A stretch of DNA of 64,000 nt from Nocardiopsis sinuspersici (GTDB lineage Bacteria > Actinomycetota > Actinomycetes > Streptosporangiales > Streptosporangiaceae), in the NCBI GenBank assembly GCA_008638415.1, contig VWVT01000001.1, forward strand, positions 248,001 to 312,000, written 5' to 3'. The notes below the pieces were generated by a model. It saw only the letters and a program-made list of their open reading frames with translations, was not told the origin of the DNA and ran no database searches. Shown here in pieces: positions 1-9,798 of this stretch (position 1 is the first letter of the stretch; each line of letters begins with the position of its first letter). The translations under genes and the position numbers were made by a program.

Positions 1-366
1 GCCCAGGAACTGGCCGAGCAGGCGCGTATCAAGGCCGAGATCGCCAGGGCACGGGCCGAGCTGGCCCGCTACGAACTGGAGGCCGAGGACAACGACCCCG
101 ACGAGAAGTCCCAGGAGACCATGCGCCGCCTGAACGACCGAGCGGAGAGCATGACCGCCCAGGTCCAGGAGCTGCGCGGCCGGATCCGGCAGGGGCGGAA
201 GCGGCTGCGCGAGCACCGGCGGGCCGACCGCGCCGCCGAGCGCGAACTGTGGCGCGAACTGCGACGCCGCGTCCGCTCGCAGCGGCGCCAGGCGCGCCAG
301 ACCATGCGGGCCGAGCGCGAGCGCCTGGCCCGTGCCGAGGACAGCGACCTGCAAGGGAGCGAGTGA
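1..366 (+). CDS. C-terminal part of a coiled-coil protein, probably the tail of Mnh/Mrp antiporter subunit C (5' end outside window)
   Basis: The reading frame is open from base 1 to a TGA at 364-366, so only the last 121 residues are visible. They are almost entirely charged, with many Arg, Glu, Gln and Ala residues in heptad-like order, which predicts a long cytoplasmic coiled coil with no membrane segment. The stop lies two bases before the ATG of mnhD. In Mrp operons subunit C precedes D, so I infer that this is a long hydrophilic extension of MnhC. An internal ATG at 121 opens the same frame but has no convincing ribosome binding site. The usual MnhC is a three-helix protein of about 110-130 residues, so such a tail would be an unusual addition. 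A separate small coiled-coil protein cannot be excluded. Confidence 0.55.
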   Translation, partial: AQELAEQARIKAEIARARAELARYELEAEDNDPDEKSQETMRRLNDRAESMTAQVQELRGRIRQGRKRLREHRRADRAAERELWRELRRRVRSQRRQARQTMRAERERLARAEDSDLQGSE

Positions 367-368
367 CC

Positions 369-2027
369 ATGGGTGTGGAAGACCTCGCCGGGATCCTGCA
401 CTACCTCATCCCCCTGCCCGTGGTGCTCCCGCTGTTCACGGCCGGCGTCAAGCTGGCCCTCGGCATCCGCCGGCCCCGGCTACAGCAGTGGCTGAGCGTC
501 ATCTCGCTGGCCCTGGTCCTGGTCATCGGCCTGGTCCTGATGCTGGGTGTGCACGAGTTCGGTCCGCTGGCCGTGCAGGTGGGCGGCTGGGAGGCGCCGA
601 TCGGCATCACCCTGGTGGCCGACCGGCTGTCCGCGCTGCTGGTGACGGTGTCGGCGGCGATCACGCTGGCCGTGCTGGTGTACTCCATCGGCCAGGGCAT
701 GGTGGGCAAGGCCGAGGTGGCGCCCCTGTCGGTGTACCAGCCGACCTACCTGATCCTGGTGGCGGGCGTGTCCAACGCCTTCCTGGCCGGCGACCTGTTC
801 AACCTGTACGTCGGGTTCGAGATCCTGCTGACCGCCAGCTACGTACTGCTGACCCTGGGCGGCACGCAGTCCCGTATGCGGGCGGGCGCCACCTACGTCG
901 TGGTGTCGCTGGTGTCGTCGGTGCTGTTCCTGATCGCCATCGCGCTGGTCTTCGGCGCCACCGGCACGGTGAACATGGCCCACCTCGGCGAGCGGCTGCC
1001 GGAGCTGTCCACCGACCTCAGGGCCACCCTGCAGATCGTGCTGCTGTTCGCCTTCGGCATCAAGGCGGCGGTGTTCCCGCTGGCCGCCTGGCTGCCCGAC
1101 TCCTACCCGACGGCGCCTGCGCCGGTCACCGCGGTGTTCGCGGGTCTGCTCACCAAGGTGGGCGTGTACGCGATCATCCGCACGCAGACCCTGCTGTTCC
1201 CCGGCGAGCAGCTCAACGGCCTGCTGATGTGCGTGGCGCTGGCGACCATGATCATGGGCATCCTGGGCGCGGTCGCGCAGACCGACATCAAGCGTCTGCT
1301 GTCGTTCACGCTGATCAGCCACATCGGGTACATGATCTTCGGCGTGGCCCTGGGCAGCGATCAGGGTATGGCGGGCGCGGTGTTCTACATCGCGCACCAC
1401 ATCACGGTGCAGACCACGCTGTTCCTGGTCACGGGCCTCATCGAGCGCCGGGGCGGGTCCACGTCCCTGGACCACCTGGGCGGCCTGGGGCGGATCGCGC
1501 CGGTGCTGGCGGTCCTGTTCTTCATCCCGGCGATGAGCCTGGGCGGCATCCCGCCGCTGTCGGGCTTCCTCGGCAAGATCGGCCTGATACAGGCCGGTGT
1601 GGCCGCGGGCACGCCGCTCGCCTACACCCTGGTGGGGACGTCGGTGCTCACGAGCCTGCTGACCCTGTACGTCATCGCCCGGGTGTGGAACTACGCGTTC
1701 TGGCGGAGACCGTCCGAGGGCATGGTGGCCGAGCCCGGTACCGTGCTGGAGGACGTCGAGGCCGACGACACCTCCACCGCGGCGCTCGGTCCCGGCGAGG
1801 CGGTCGGACCGTCCTCCCGGCTGAGGGACACCACGACCGCGGCCACGACGGTGGTCACGTCGGTGGTCCTGCCGAAGAGCATGGTCGGCGCCACGGTGGC
1901 GCTGGTGGCGTTCAGCGTCGCCCTGACGGTGTTCGCGGGGCCGCTGATCGAGTACTCCTACGACGCGGCCGTGGAACTCCAGGCGCGCACCCTCTACATC
2001 GAGGCCGTTCTCGGAGGCGACCGATGA
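369..2027 (+). CDS. mnhD: Na+/H+ antiporter subunit D (Mnh/Mrp complex)
   Basis: A polytopic membrane protein of 552 residues, related to the proton-pumping subunits of NADH dehydrogenase (NuoM/NuoN). It is hydrophobic throughout, with the conserved stretch KAAVFPLAAWLPDSYPTAP near residues 230-250, including the transmembrane Lys and the Pro-rich motif of this family. In the Mrp complex it carries out proton-coupled Na+ efflux together with subunit A. The ATG at 369 is chosen because it follows the upstream stop by two bases and begins directly with the first membrane segment; an open frame further upstream lies antisense to nothing useful. A hydrophilic insert rich in Glu, Asp and Thr lies near residues 455-500, before the last helix. 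The stop overlaps the mnhE start as ATGA. Confidence 0.93.
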   Translation: MGVEDLAGILHYLIPLPVVLPLFTAGVKLALGIRRPRLQQWLSVISLALVLVIGLVLMLGVHEFGPLAVQVGGWEAPIGITLVADRLSALLVTVSAAITLAVLVYSIGQGMVGKAEVAPLSVYQPTYLILVAGVSNAFLAGDLFNLYVGFEILLTASYVLLTLGGTQSRMRAGATYVVVSLVSSVLFLIAIALVFGATGTVNMAHLGERLPELSTDLRATLQIVLLFAFGIKAAVFPLAAWLPDSYPTAPAPVTAVFAGLLTKVGVYAIIRTQTLLFPGEQLNGLLMCVALATMIMGILGAVAQTDIKRLLSFTLISHIGYMIFGVALGSDQGMAGAVFYIAHHITVQTTLFLVTGLIERRGGSTSLDHLGGLGRIAPVLAVLFFIPAMSLGGIPPLSGFLGKIGLIQAGVAAGTPLAYTLVGTSVLTSLLTLYVIARVWNYAFWRRPSEGMVAEPGTVLEDVEADDTSTAALGPGEAVGPSSRLRDTTTAATTVVTSVVLPKSMVGATVALVAFSVALTVFAGPLIEYSYDAAVELQARTLYIEAVLGGDR

Positions 2028-2659
2028 CCAGACCGCGGAAGAGGAAGAGGGCCGGCCTGACCGCGCTGCGCAGGCGCGTGGGCAAGGTGCAGGTCCCGGT
2101 CGCGCTCGGCATGACCCTGGTGTGGATGCTGCTCTTCAAGGGCTTCCAGCCACGCTGGGAGTCGCTGGGCCTGCTGGTCCTGGGCTTCCTGGTGTCGGTA
2201 CTGATCATGGTGCTGTTCCCGATGCCGCCGATCACCCCGATGCCCCGCTTCCATCCGGTGCACCTGGTCCGGCTGGTCCTGTACGTGCTCGCCGAGATGG
2301 TCGTGGCCAGCTTCCAGGTGACCGTGATCATCTTCACCCGCCGACAGGCGCCCAGCTCGGTGGTGGCGGTGCGGATGCGTACCGATTCGGACCTGACGAT
2401 GGTGTGCACCGCGATCGCCGCCTCGATCATCCCCGGCACCCTGATCGTCGAGGTCAACCGGTCCGAGCGCGTCCTGTACGTGCACATGCTGGGCGTGGGC
2501 GACGACGAGGCCGTCGAGCGGGGCCGACGGGACATCTGGAAGCTGGAGAGGCGGTTCGTGATGGCCCTGGGCACCCACGAGGACATCGCCGCGCTGCGGG
2601 CCGGCGGTCCCGAGGCGCTGGATGAGCAGGAGACGCGCGAGGGAGGGGAGAGGCCGTGA
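2024..2659 (+). CDS. mnhE: Na+/H+ antiporter subunit E (Mnh/Mrp complex)
   Basis: A 211-residue protein with a very basic start (RPRKRKR), two or three membrane segments at about residues 25-85, and a soluble C-terminal half, as in the MNE family. The conserved stretch after the membrane part, with VVAVRMRTDSDLTMVCTAIA, resembles that of other MnhE proteins. It is an accessory subunit needed for a stable, active Mrp complex. The ATG overlaps the mnhD stop by four bases, and its own TGA overlaps the GTG of mnhF, so translation is probably coupled along the operon. The length is somewhat greater than the typical 160-190 residues because of the basic N-terminus and acidic C-terminal tail. Confidence 0.92.
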   Translation: MTRPRKRKRAGLTALRRRVGKVQVPVALGMTLVWMLLFKGFQPRWESLGLLVLGFLVSVLIMVLFPMPPITPMPRFHPVHLVRLVLYVLAEMVVASFQVTVIIFTRRQAPSSVVAVRMRTDSDLTMVCTAIAASIIPGTLIVEVNRSERVLYVHMLGVGDDEAVERGRRDIWKLERRFVMALGTHEDIAALRAGGPEALDEQETREGGERP

Positions 2660-3033
2660 ACGCTCTGTGGACCGCCATCGGCGTCATGCTCGGGGTGGCG
2701 GCGCTGCTGGGCATGATCCGGATGCTGATGGGTCCGAGCGTCCTGGACCGGGCGCTGTCCGTGGACGTGCTGATCGCCTCGGCGCTGACCGGTACGGGGG
2801 CCTACGCCGCCTTCCACCGCGACCCCACGGTGCTGCCGACCCTGCTGGTGCTGTCCCTGCTGGGCTTCGTCGGTTCGGTCAGCATCGCCAAGTTCGTCGC
2901 CCGGCGCACGCTTCAGGAGCGCTCCTCCACGACGACCAGCGTGCACCCGGTCTCCACGGCGACCGACCCGCATCCGGCCCCGGCCGCACCCACCGACACC
3001 GCCCCCGAGCCGGAGAAGGGGGAGAACCCGTGA
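2656..3033 (+). CDS. mnhF: Na+/H+ antiporter subunit F (Mnh/Mrp complex)
   Basis: A 125-residue protein with three membrane helices in the first 85 residues and the MnhF-typical motif GPSVLDRALSVDVL between helices one and two. A Thr/Pro/Ala-rich tail of about 35 residues follows the last helix and is not part of the usual family length (about 90). The GTG start overlaps the mnhE stop as GTGA, and a GGGAGGGGAG ribosome binding site lies just upstream inside mnhE. It is an accessory subunit of the Mrp antiporter, which exports Na+ in exchange for protons and supports pH and salt tolerance. Confidence 0.93.
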   Translation: MNALWTAIGVMLGVAALLGMIRMLMGPSVLDRALSVDVLIASALTGTGAYAAFHRDPTVLPTLLVLSLLGFVGSVSIAKFVARRTLQERSSTTTSVHPVSTATDPHPAPAAPTDTAPEPEKGENP

Positions 3034-3437
3034 ACGAGACGCTCGGCGCCGTCCTGGACTGGGTGGCGATCCTGTGCATCCTGGCCGGGGCCATGCTCTC
3101 CCTGGTGGCCGGGGTGGGGCTGATCCGCCTGCCCGACCTTCTCTCGCGCATGCACGCCGCCGCCAAGCCCCAGGTGCTGGGGCTGGTGCTGGTGCTGGTG
3201 GGGATCGACATCCGGCTCATCCCCGTGGAGACCAACGTGTTCAACGTCGGGACGCTGGTACTGGTGGCGCTCTTCCAGATGGCGACCATCCCGGTGGCGG
3301 GACACATCACCGCCCGGGTGGGCTATCGGACCGGACGCATCGAAGAGGGCCTGATGGCGCGCGACGAGCTCGCCGAGCGCCTGGAGGCCGACGAGGCCGC
3401 CGCCGGGGACAGGGGCGGGGACGGCGCGGCCCGGTAG
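3030..3437 (+). CDS. mnhG: Na+/H+ antiporter subunit G (Mnh/Mrp complex)
   Basis: A 135-residue protein with three membrane segments. It contains the family signature GLIRLPDLLSRMHAAAKPQ at about residues 30-50, the hallmark of MnhG/PhaG. A charged cytoplasmic tail rich in Glu, Asp and Gly follows. The GTG start overlaps the mnhF stop by four bases, with GGAGAA just upstream. It is the last gene of the visible Mrp operon; the next gene is on the opposite strand and converges with only 28 bases between the stops. Subunits A, B and most of C lie outside the window to the left. Confidence 0.93.
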   Translation: MNETLGAVLDWVAILCILAGAMLSLVAGVGLIRLPDLLSRMHAAAKPQVLGLVLVLVGIDIRLIPVETNVFNVGTLVLVALFQMATIPVAGHITARVGYRTGRIEEGLMARDELAERLEADEAAAGDRGGDGAAR

Positions 3438-3465
3438 GCGCTCGGCGCCCGCGCGGCGGGAGGCC

Positions 3466-3854
3466 TCAGGGGCTCCCGGCCCCGTCGTCGTCCATCAGTC
3501 TGGAGCGGATGAGGAACCGGTTGCCGGTCGGCGCCTCCAGGGAGAAGCCCGAGCCCCGTCCCGGGACCACGTCGATGGTCAGGTGGGTGTGGCTCCACAG
3601 CTCGAACTGCGAGCGTGACATCCACACCGGCACCGGCTCGGGCGCGCCCACGTCCAGGTCGCCCAGGTGGACGTCCGACCCGCCGACGCGGAACTCCCCC
3701 GCCGGGTAGCACATCGGTGAGCTGCCGTCGCAGCATCCGCCGGACTGGTGGAACATGAGCGGCCCGTGCTCGTCGCGCAGCAGGCGGAGCAGGGCGGCCG
3801 CCGCGTCGGTGACGGCCACCCTCTCCACCTCCGCGCCTTCGGCGGCGGAGTCCA

Positions 3855-3855
<1 letters not shown>
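3466..3855 (-). CDS. DUF779 family protein, partner of aldehyde dehydrogenase
   Basis: A 129-residue protein with the DUF779 signature HQSGGCCDGSSPMC at residues 36-49; the three Cys and His look like a metal or redox site, but no reaction has been assigned. The family is found almost only next to acetaldehyde-type dehydrogenases, and that is the case here: its ATG overlaps the TGA of the upstream aldehyde dehydrogenase by one base (TGATG), so the two are surely cotranslated. A likely role is activation or maturation of the dehydrogenase or handling of its substrate, which is inference. A WSHTHL segment near residue 90 is also typical of the family. Confidence 0.85.
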
Positions 3856-5378
<1,523 letters not shown>

Positions 5379-5491
5379 GTCGGTCTCCTTGCTTCGCGTG
5401 GCACCGGTCGTGGGACCGGAAAGCCGCTTCCGGGAAGTGGAGTGTGACGCTAGCCACACCGACGTTGCGACCACGTTGCGAGCAGAAGGCC

Positions 5492-6823
5492 TCAGTCGCC
5501 GAGCCAGCGCAGCCTGCCCCGCAGGGCGGCGTGGCGGGGCGAGCCGGGGGCGAGGGCGGGCAGCACGGCCGCCAGGACACGGGGGTCGTCGCGCCACTCG
5601 GGGTGCTCGGCCCAGTCCATGAGCACGTCCGGCGCGGCCCCGGCTCCGAGGACCTCGCACACCTCGGCCTGGAGTTCACCGCGCGCCTCCGCCACTCCGG
5701 GAGCCTCCGAGCGGGGCAGGACCGGCCCCGCGTAGGACTCCAGCGCCCGTCGGTACGAGCCCTCGGACAGGTGGCGGCGCACCTCGTCGATGTCGGTGGC
5801 CAGTGGACGGCACAACCGGTAGGGGCGGGAGGCGAGCAGGCCGGGACCGAGCAGGCGGCGCAGGCGGGACATCTCGGCGCGGACGGTGACCGGGGAGGCG
5901 TCCCGCTCGTGCAGCCGTGCGCCGAGCGCGTCGCCGGTCAGGCCGCGCGGGCTGCGGGCGAGCAGGAGCAGGATCTCGGAGTGGCGGATGCTCAGGTCGC
6001 GGGAGCGGCCGTCCAGGGTGATCCGGGCGCTGTCACGGCCCAGTACGCGGAGCCGGGCGCCGCCGGCGGACTCCCGCGGCGCGGGCGGCCCGCCGCCCTC
6101 GCCCGGGTCCGGCGGCGCGGCCCCGTCCCGGGGCGGGCGGCGGGGCGTGGGCAGCCGGCCGCTGATGCGCAGGGCGCGCAGCTCCATCTCGGCCGCGGTG
6201 GCGGCGGTGCGGGCCAGCGCCAGGGCCTGCGGCGAGGCGAGGTGGCTGTCACCGGTGAGGTCGAGGACGCCGAGGAGGGCGCCGGTGTCGGGATCGTGCA
6301 GGGGCGCCGCCGAACAGCTCCAGTGCTGCACGCCCCGGGCGAAGTGCTCGCTGGCGAAGACCTGGACCTCGTGGTCGAGGGCGAGCGCGACGCCGGGCGC
6401 GTTGGTCCCGACCGAGCGCTCGTGCCAGTCGGCGCCCTCCACGAAGCACATGGCCTCGGCGCGGCGGCGCAGCCCGCGGTCGCCCTCCACCCACAGCAGG
6501 CGGCCCGAGGCGTCGCCGACCGCGACGATCTGGGGGCCGGGCGCGGTGTCGACGAGCAGGTGCCGCAGCAGCGGCATGACGAAGGCCAGCGGATGCGCGT
6601 CGCGGTAGTCGTACAGGGTGGGGCCGGTGAGCTCGACCCGGGGCAGGGTGGTGTCTGGGTCCACGCCGTGCAGGGCGCTGCGCAGCCAGGAGTCGCCGAC
6701 GACGGGACGGACCGGGCCGCTGACACGGCCGGAGTCGGTGAAGCGCTCGTGCGCGACCGCCACGTCCCGGCGCACGGCCTCGGGGTCGGTGTCCCACGAC
6801 CACGCGTTCCAGGCCCCGGACAT
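5492..6823 (-). CDS. GAF-domain transcriptional regulator with C-terminal winged helix
   Basis: A 443-residue protein. Residues of about 80-215 form a GAF-like sensor domain, with the stretch [20 protein letters not shown] typical of AcoR-family sensors that respond to acetoin, alcohols or aldehydes. Residues of about 255-350 look like an OmpR/SARP-type winged helix ([19 protein letters not shown]) instead of the AAA+ and Fis domains of true AcoR. It lies 113 bases upstream of the aldehyde dehydrogenase on the same strand and is the obvious candidate to control it. The ATG at 6823 is preceded by GGAGGGGAGG. GAF regulators of this shape beside ExaC-type dehydrogenases are common in actinomycetes; the inducer is unknown. 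Confidence 0.8.
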   Translation of the reverse strand: MSGAWNAWSWDTDPEAVRRDVAVAHERFTDSGRVSGPVRPVVGDSWLRSALHGVDPDTTLPRVELTGPTLYDYRDAHPLAFVMPLLRHLLVDTAPGPQIVAVGDASGRLLWVEGDRGLRRRAEAMCFVEGADWHERSVGTNAPGVALALDHEVQVFASEHFARGVQHWSCSAAPLHDPDTGALLGVLDLTGDSHLASPQALALARTAATAAEMELRALRISGRLPTPRRPPRDGAAPPDPGEGGGPPAPRESAGGARLRVLGRDSARITLDGRSRDLSIRHSEILLLLARSPRGLTGDALGARLHERDASPVTVRAEMSRLRRLLGPGLLASRPYRLCRPLATDIDEVRRHLSEGSYRRALESYAGPVLPRSEAPGVAEARGELQAEVCEVLGAGAAPDVLMDWAEHPEWRDDPRVLAAVLPALAPGSPRHAALRGRLRWLGD

Positions 6824-7057
6824 GTGCGCCTCCCCTCCGCCGGGACGGCGGCGGACCGTGCCGGCGGACCGCCCCGAACCTGATTGAATCCGTGTCCACC
6901 TCCGCTGACAAGGGGTTCGGGCGGATCGGGCCGCGTTTCCCCCCGGGGCCGCGCGAACCGCCACCGCCTCCGCGGCGTCCCACCGGAGCGGATCCGTACA
7001 GGATCCGCCCGCAAGACTCCCCCGTCCGGGGACACGTCCGATCCGCTGGAGACTCCC

Positions 7058-7675
7058 GTGTCCGCTCACCCCCCGTTCCCCCCTCCCCGGGTCGACGCCC
7101 GGGAGCTGAGCCCCGGGCGCTTCTGGTACGTCCTGGGCGCCGGGTTCGTCGCGCTCGGACTCCTGGTGGGGACGGCCGTCTTCATCGCCATGGTGTACCG
7201 GACCGCTGGGGTACCCGGCTTCGACGCCCGGCTCCGGGGGGCCGGCGAGGCGGTGTTCACCGCCGACGGGGAGTTCCCCCGTATCGGGCTGTACTCCAGC
7301 CCCGCGGGCGCGGACGGGAGCGCCTGCTCGCTCGTCCTGCCCGGCGGTGAGGAGAGGGCCTTCGAACCGCCCCCCTACAAGCACACCGTCCAGGGCGGCG
7401 ACGGGGAGTGGTCGCTCGTAGGGGCACACCCCGGGGCTGCGGGCGAGCACACGCTGGTGTGCGACGGCGCCCCGGGGACGGTCTACGCGGTCGCCGGGCT
7501 ACAGGGCGGTTCGCGGTTCTTCGGAGACCTCCTGACCGCGCTGGCCTCGTTCGTCGGGATCCCCCTCGCGGGGCTGCTGGTGGGTGCGCCGATCCTCGTC
7601 ACCACGGGCGTGCGCCGCAGCCGGCACAGGAAGCGGCTGCTCGGCGAGCGCGCACGGCACCCGTACAGGCCCTGA
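7058..7675 (+). CDS. Small two-helix membrane protein of unknown function
   Basis: A protein of about 205 residues starting at GTG 7058, with a weak TGGAGAC upstream. A Pro-rich N-terminus is followed by a membrane helix at about residues 22-50, an extracytoplasmic region of about 100 residues with two Cys that could form a disulfide (ACSL and LVCDG), and a second helix at about residues 152-180 with a basic C-terminus inside. The order resembles the actinobacterial proteins annotated only as integral membrane proteins. An in-frame GTG or ATG further upstream would add a Pro/Arg-rich stretch without good coding character. No neighbour suggests a role. I do not recognise a named family. Confidence 0.65.
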   Translation: MSAHPPFPPPRVDARELSPGRFWYVLGAGFVALGLLVGTAVFIAMVYRTAGVPGFDARLRGAGEAVFTADGEFPRIGLYSSPAGADGSACSLVLPGGEERAFEPPPYKHTVQGGDGEWSLVGAHPGAAGEHTLVCDGAPGTVYAVAGLQGGSRFFGDLLTALASFVGIPLAGLLVGAPILVTTGVRRSRHRKRLLGERARHPYRP

Positions 7676-7765
7676 CACGTCCCCGGCCCTCCCACCGCCG
7701 CCCTCGCCTTCCCTGCCTTCTCCGTACTGGTCGAGCCCTCCGCCGGGAGATCCCTCCTTCGGGGC

Positions 7766-7798
7766 TTGACTTTTCCTCTTTGTGAGTGTGTACTCACA
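7766..7798 (+). promoter_or_regulatory. Promoter and palindromic operator of the TetR gene
   Basis: A perfect inverted repeat TGTGAGT-GTGT-ACTCACA lies at 7781-7798, directly in front of the TetR ATG at 7802. A -35-like TTGACT at 7766-7771 and a -10-like TGTACT at 7789-7794 are 17 bases apart, so the palindrome covers the -10 element and the probable start point. This is the layout of a self-repressing TetR operator. The same half-sites recur at 8504-8523 in front of the oxidoreductase gene. The message may be nearly leaderless, since no ribosome binding site is visible. Confidence 0.75.
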
Positions 7799-7801
7799 CA
7801 C

Positions 7802-8392
7802 ATGAGCACCACAGAAGCGCCCCGTTCCAACGCCGAAGCCCGGCGCGCGGCCATCCTGGCCCAGGCCGTCCCCGTGTTCGCGCGGACCGGCTACCACGCC
7901 ACCCCGGTCACCGAGATCGCCGACGCCGCCGGGATCTCCCAGGCCTACGTGTTCCGGCTGTTCCGCAGCAAGCTGGGCCTGTTCACGGCGGCGCTGGAGC
8001 GGTGCTTCGACCTCATCGGGACGGCGCTGCGCCAGGGCGCCCGGAGCGCCGCCGAGGCGCCGACCGCCCAGGTCCTGGAGGCGATGGGCGACGCCTACGC
8101 CGACCTCATCGCCGACCGCGACCTGCTCATGCTCCAGGTCCACGCCCAGAGCGCCGCCGACATCCCCGAGGTGCGCGAGGCCCTGAGGCGCGGCTACGCC
8201 GGGGTGGTCACCCTCGCGCACGAGTTGTCCGGCGGCACCCGGGACCAGGTGCAGCACTTCGTCGCCATGGGCATGCTGTGCCACCTGGTCACCGCCCTGG
8301 ACCTGGACGAGGTCGACGCTCCATGGACGCGCACGCTCACCCAGGGCCTGCGCCACGTCCCCAAGCCGCCCGCGGGGAGGTCGGGACCGTGA
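7802..8392 (+). CDS. TetR family transcriptional repressor
   Basis: A 196-residue protein with a TetR helix-turn-helix at about residues 25-60 (FARTGYHATPVTEIADAAG followed by ISQAYVFRLFRSK) and a ligand-binding domain behind it. The ATG at 7802 is chosen because the TetR domain starts shortly after it and the operator lies immediately upstream; an in-frame ATG at 7766 lies in the promoter. The downstream oxidoreductase gene carries a matching operator, so this repressor probably controls both itself and that gene. A C-terminal tail runs into the intergenic region. The likely inducer is a quinone, an electrophile or a drug, by analogy with TetR/oxidoreductase pairs; this is inference. Confidence 0.9.
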   Translation: MSTTEAPRSNAEARRAAILAQAVPVFARTGYHATPVTEIADAAGISQAYVFRLFRSKLGLFTAALERCFDLIGTALRQGARSAAEAPTAQVLEAMGDAYADLIADRDLLMLQVHAQSAADIPEVREALRRGYAGVVTLAHELSGGTRDQVQHFVAMGMLCHLVTALDLDEVDAPWTRTLTQGLRHVPKPPAGRSGP

Positions 8393-8503
8393 ACGGGCCC
8401 GCCGGGCGCCGGACCGCCCCGACCCCGCCGACCGCCACCTCGCTCGCCGCCCGGAGCTGATCCGCGCACCACCGCGCCGCTCCGGGCGTTCTTCGGCCTC
8501 TTT

Positions 8504-8523
8504 TTGTAAGTGACTACTCACAA
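8504..8523 (+). promoter_or_regulatory. Second copy of the TetR operator motif
   Basis: TTGTAAGT-GACT-ACTCACAA is an inverted repeat with one mismatch per arm pair (7 of 8). It shares the half-site ACTCACA and the four-base spacer with the perfect palindrome at 7781-7798. It sits 16 bases before the ATG of the oxidoreductase, just upstream of its AAGGAG. Two near-identical sites bracketing the regulator gene support a shared regulon. Confidence 0.72.
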
Positions 8524-8539
8524 ACTAAGGAGAAACGCC

Positions 8540-9625
8540 ATGACACAGCAGCACCCTCCCGCCCGACAGGGCCGACCGGCCGGCGGCTCCGCCCGAGGCG
8601 CCGTCGAGGTCGTCCTCCCCGGCGTCGTGGCCGCCGACGGCCTGGAGGTCCGCCGCCGTCCGCTCGACCCGCCCGGCCGCGGGCAGGCGCTCGTCCGCAT
8701 GGAGGCCACCGGGGTCTCCTTCGCCGAGCAGCAGATGCGCCGGGGCAAGTACTTCGACCAGCCGCCGTTCCCGTTCGTCCCCGGATACGACCTCGTCGGC
8801 ACGGTGGAGGAGGCGGGGCCGGGGGTCGACCCCGCGCTGGTCGGCGGGCGCGTCGCCGCGCTCACCAAGACCGGCGGTTGGGCCAGCCGGGTCCTCCTGG
8901 CGGCCGCCGACCTGGTTCCCGTGCCCGAGGGCGTCGACGCGGCCGACGCCGAGGCCGTGGTGGTCAACGGCGTCACCGCGTACCGGATGCTGCACCGGCT
9001 GGCCCGGGTCCGCGCCGGTGACACGGTCGTCGTGCTCGGGGCCAACGGCGGTGTGGGAACGGTCCTCGTGCGACTGGCCCGGCACGCGGGCGTCCGCGTC
9101 ATCGGCACGTCCTCCGCCCGCCACACCGAGGCCGTGCGCGCCCTCGGCGCCCTTGCCCTCGACCGTGCGGACCCCGGCCTGCACGCCAGGATCCGCGACC
9201 TGGCCCCGGACGGCGTGCGCGCGGTCTTCGACCACGTGGGCGGACCCGGCATCGTCGACTCCTTCCGGCACGTGGCCCGGGGCGGCACCCTGGTCTCCTA
9301 CGGCACGGCCTCCACGCGCGACCTGCCCGGTGACCCGCGCGTTCCCGTGCTGGCCCTGTTCGCCCGCCTGCTGCTGTGGAACGCGCTGCCCAACGGACGC
9401 GGTGCGCACTTCTTCAACCTGTGGGCGGGCCACCGCCGCACGGGCCGCTACCGGGAACTGCTGGCGAAGGACCTGGGCGCCGTCCTGGGCCTTCTCGCCG
9501 AGGGGGTGGTCACGCCGCGGGTGGCCGCGCGGATACCGCTCAGCGAGGCGGGCGCGGCGATGGAGCTGGCGGAGTCGGGTGGCGTGGTGGGCAAGGTGGT
9601 GCTCGTCCCCGACGAGGAGGAGTGA
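8540..9625 (+). CDS. Zinc-independent medium-chain dehydrogenase/reductase (quinone oxidoreductase-like)
   Basis: A 361-residue protein of the quinone oxidoreductase branch of the MDR superfamily. The NADPH-binding Rossmann motif VVLGANGGVG lies near residue 163, and the substrate half holds FPFVPGYDLVGTVEEAG. No catalytic or structural zinc cysteines are present, which fits NADPH:quinone reductase or a related enone reductase. The ATG at 8540 has AAGGAGAAA six bases upstream. A palindrome shared with the preceding TetR gene covers the promoter. The N-terminus carries about 20 Gln/Pro/Gly-rich residues beyond the domain. Probable role: reduction of quinones or reactive carbonyls under control of the TetR repressor. 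Confidence 0.88.
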   Translation: MTQQHPPARQGRPAGGSARGAVEVVLPGVVAADGLEVRRRPLDPPGRGQALVRMEATGVSFAEQQMRRGKYFDQPPFPFVPGYDLVGTVEEAGPGVDPALVGGRVAALTKTGGWASRVLLAAADLVPVPEGVDAADAEAVVVNGVTAYRMLHRLARVRAGDTVVVLGANGGVGTVLVRLARHAGVRVIGTSSARHTEAVRALGALALDRADPGLHARIRDLAPDGVRAVFDHVGGPGIVDSFRHVARGGTLVSYGTASTRDLPGDPRVPVLALFARLLLWNALPNGRGAHFFNLWAGHRRTGRYRELLAKDLGAVLGLLAEGVVTPRVAARIPLSEAGAAMELAESGGVVGKVVLVPDEEE

Positions 9626-9696
9626 GGGAGCCGGCCCGCGCGCGGCCCCGTCGCACAGAGCGCGAAGGACACCCCGGCCAGGACCGCGCCGGGCGT

Positions 9697-9723
9697 ACGG
9701 GGCGCCCCGCCCGGGTCACACCG
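9697..9723. repeat. 27-bp direct repeat, copy 1
   Basis: This stretch, starting ACGGGGCGCCCCGCCCGGGT, recurs without change at 9772-9798, 75 bases further on. It contains the ten-base palindrome GGGGCGCCCC. It lies in the non-coding gap between the oxidoreductase and the pucR-type gene, whose 3' end forms the second copy. Confidence 0.85.
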
Positions 9724-9771
9724 GCTCACGCGAGGCGTCCCCGCCGGTCTCACACCGGTCATATGGAGCAC

Positions 9772-9798
9772 ACGGGGCGCCCCGCCCGGGTCACACCG
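9772..9798. repeat. 27-bp direct repeat, copy 2, covering the 3' end of the PucR gene
   Basis: This is an identical copy of 9697-9723. Its right part includes the TGA stop (complement of 9791-9793) and the last codons of the PucR-family gene. Copy 1 therefore looks like a duplicated gene end with flanking sequence. The pair and the included GGGGCGCCCC palindrome could also serve as a transcription end between the convergent genes. Confidence 0.85.

Noticed and set aside
249..368. Extended N-terminus of mnhD from an upstream ATG
   Set aside because: It would overlap the preceding coiled-coil gene by over 100 bases, adds an Arg/Pro-rich stretch without family match, and the ATG at 369 fits the operon spacing and the first membrane helix.
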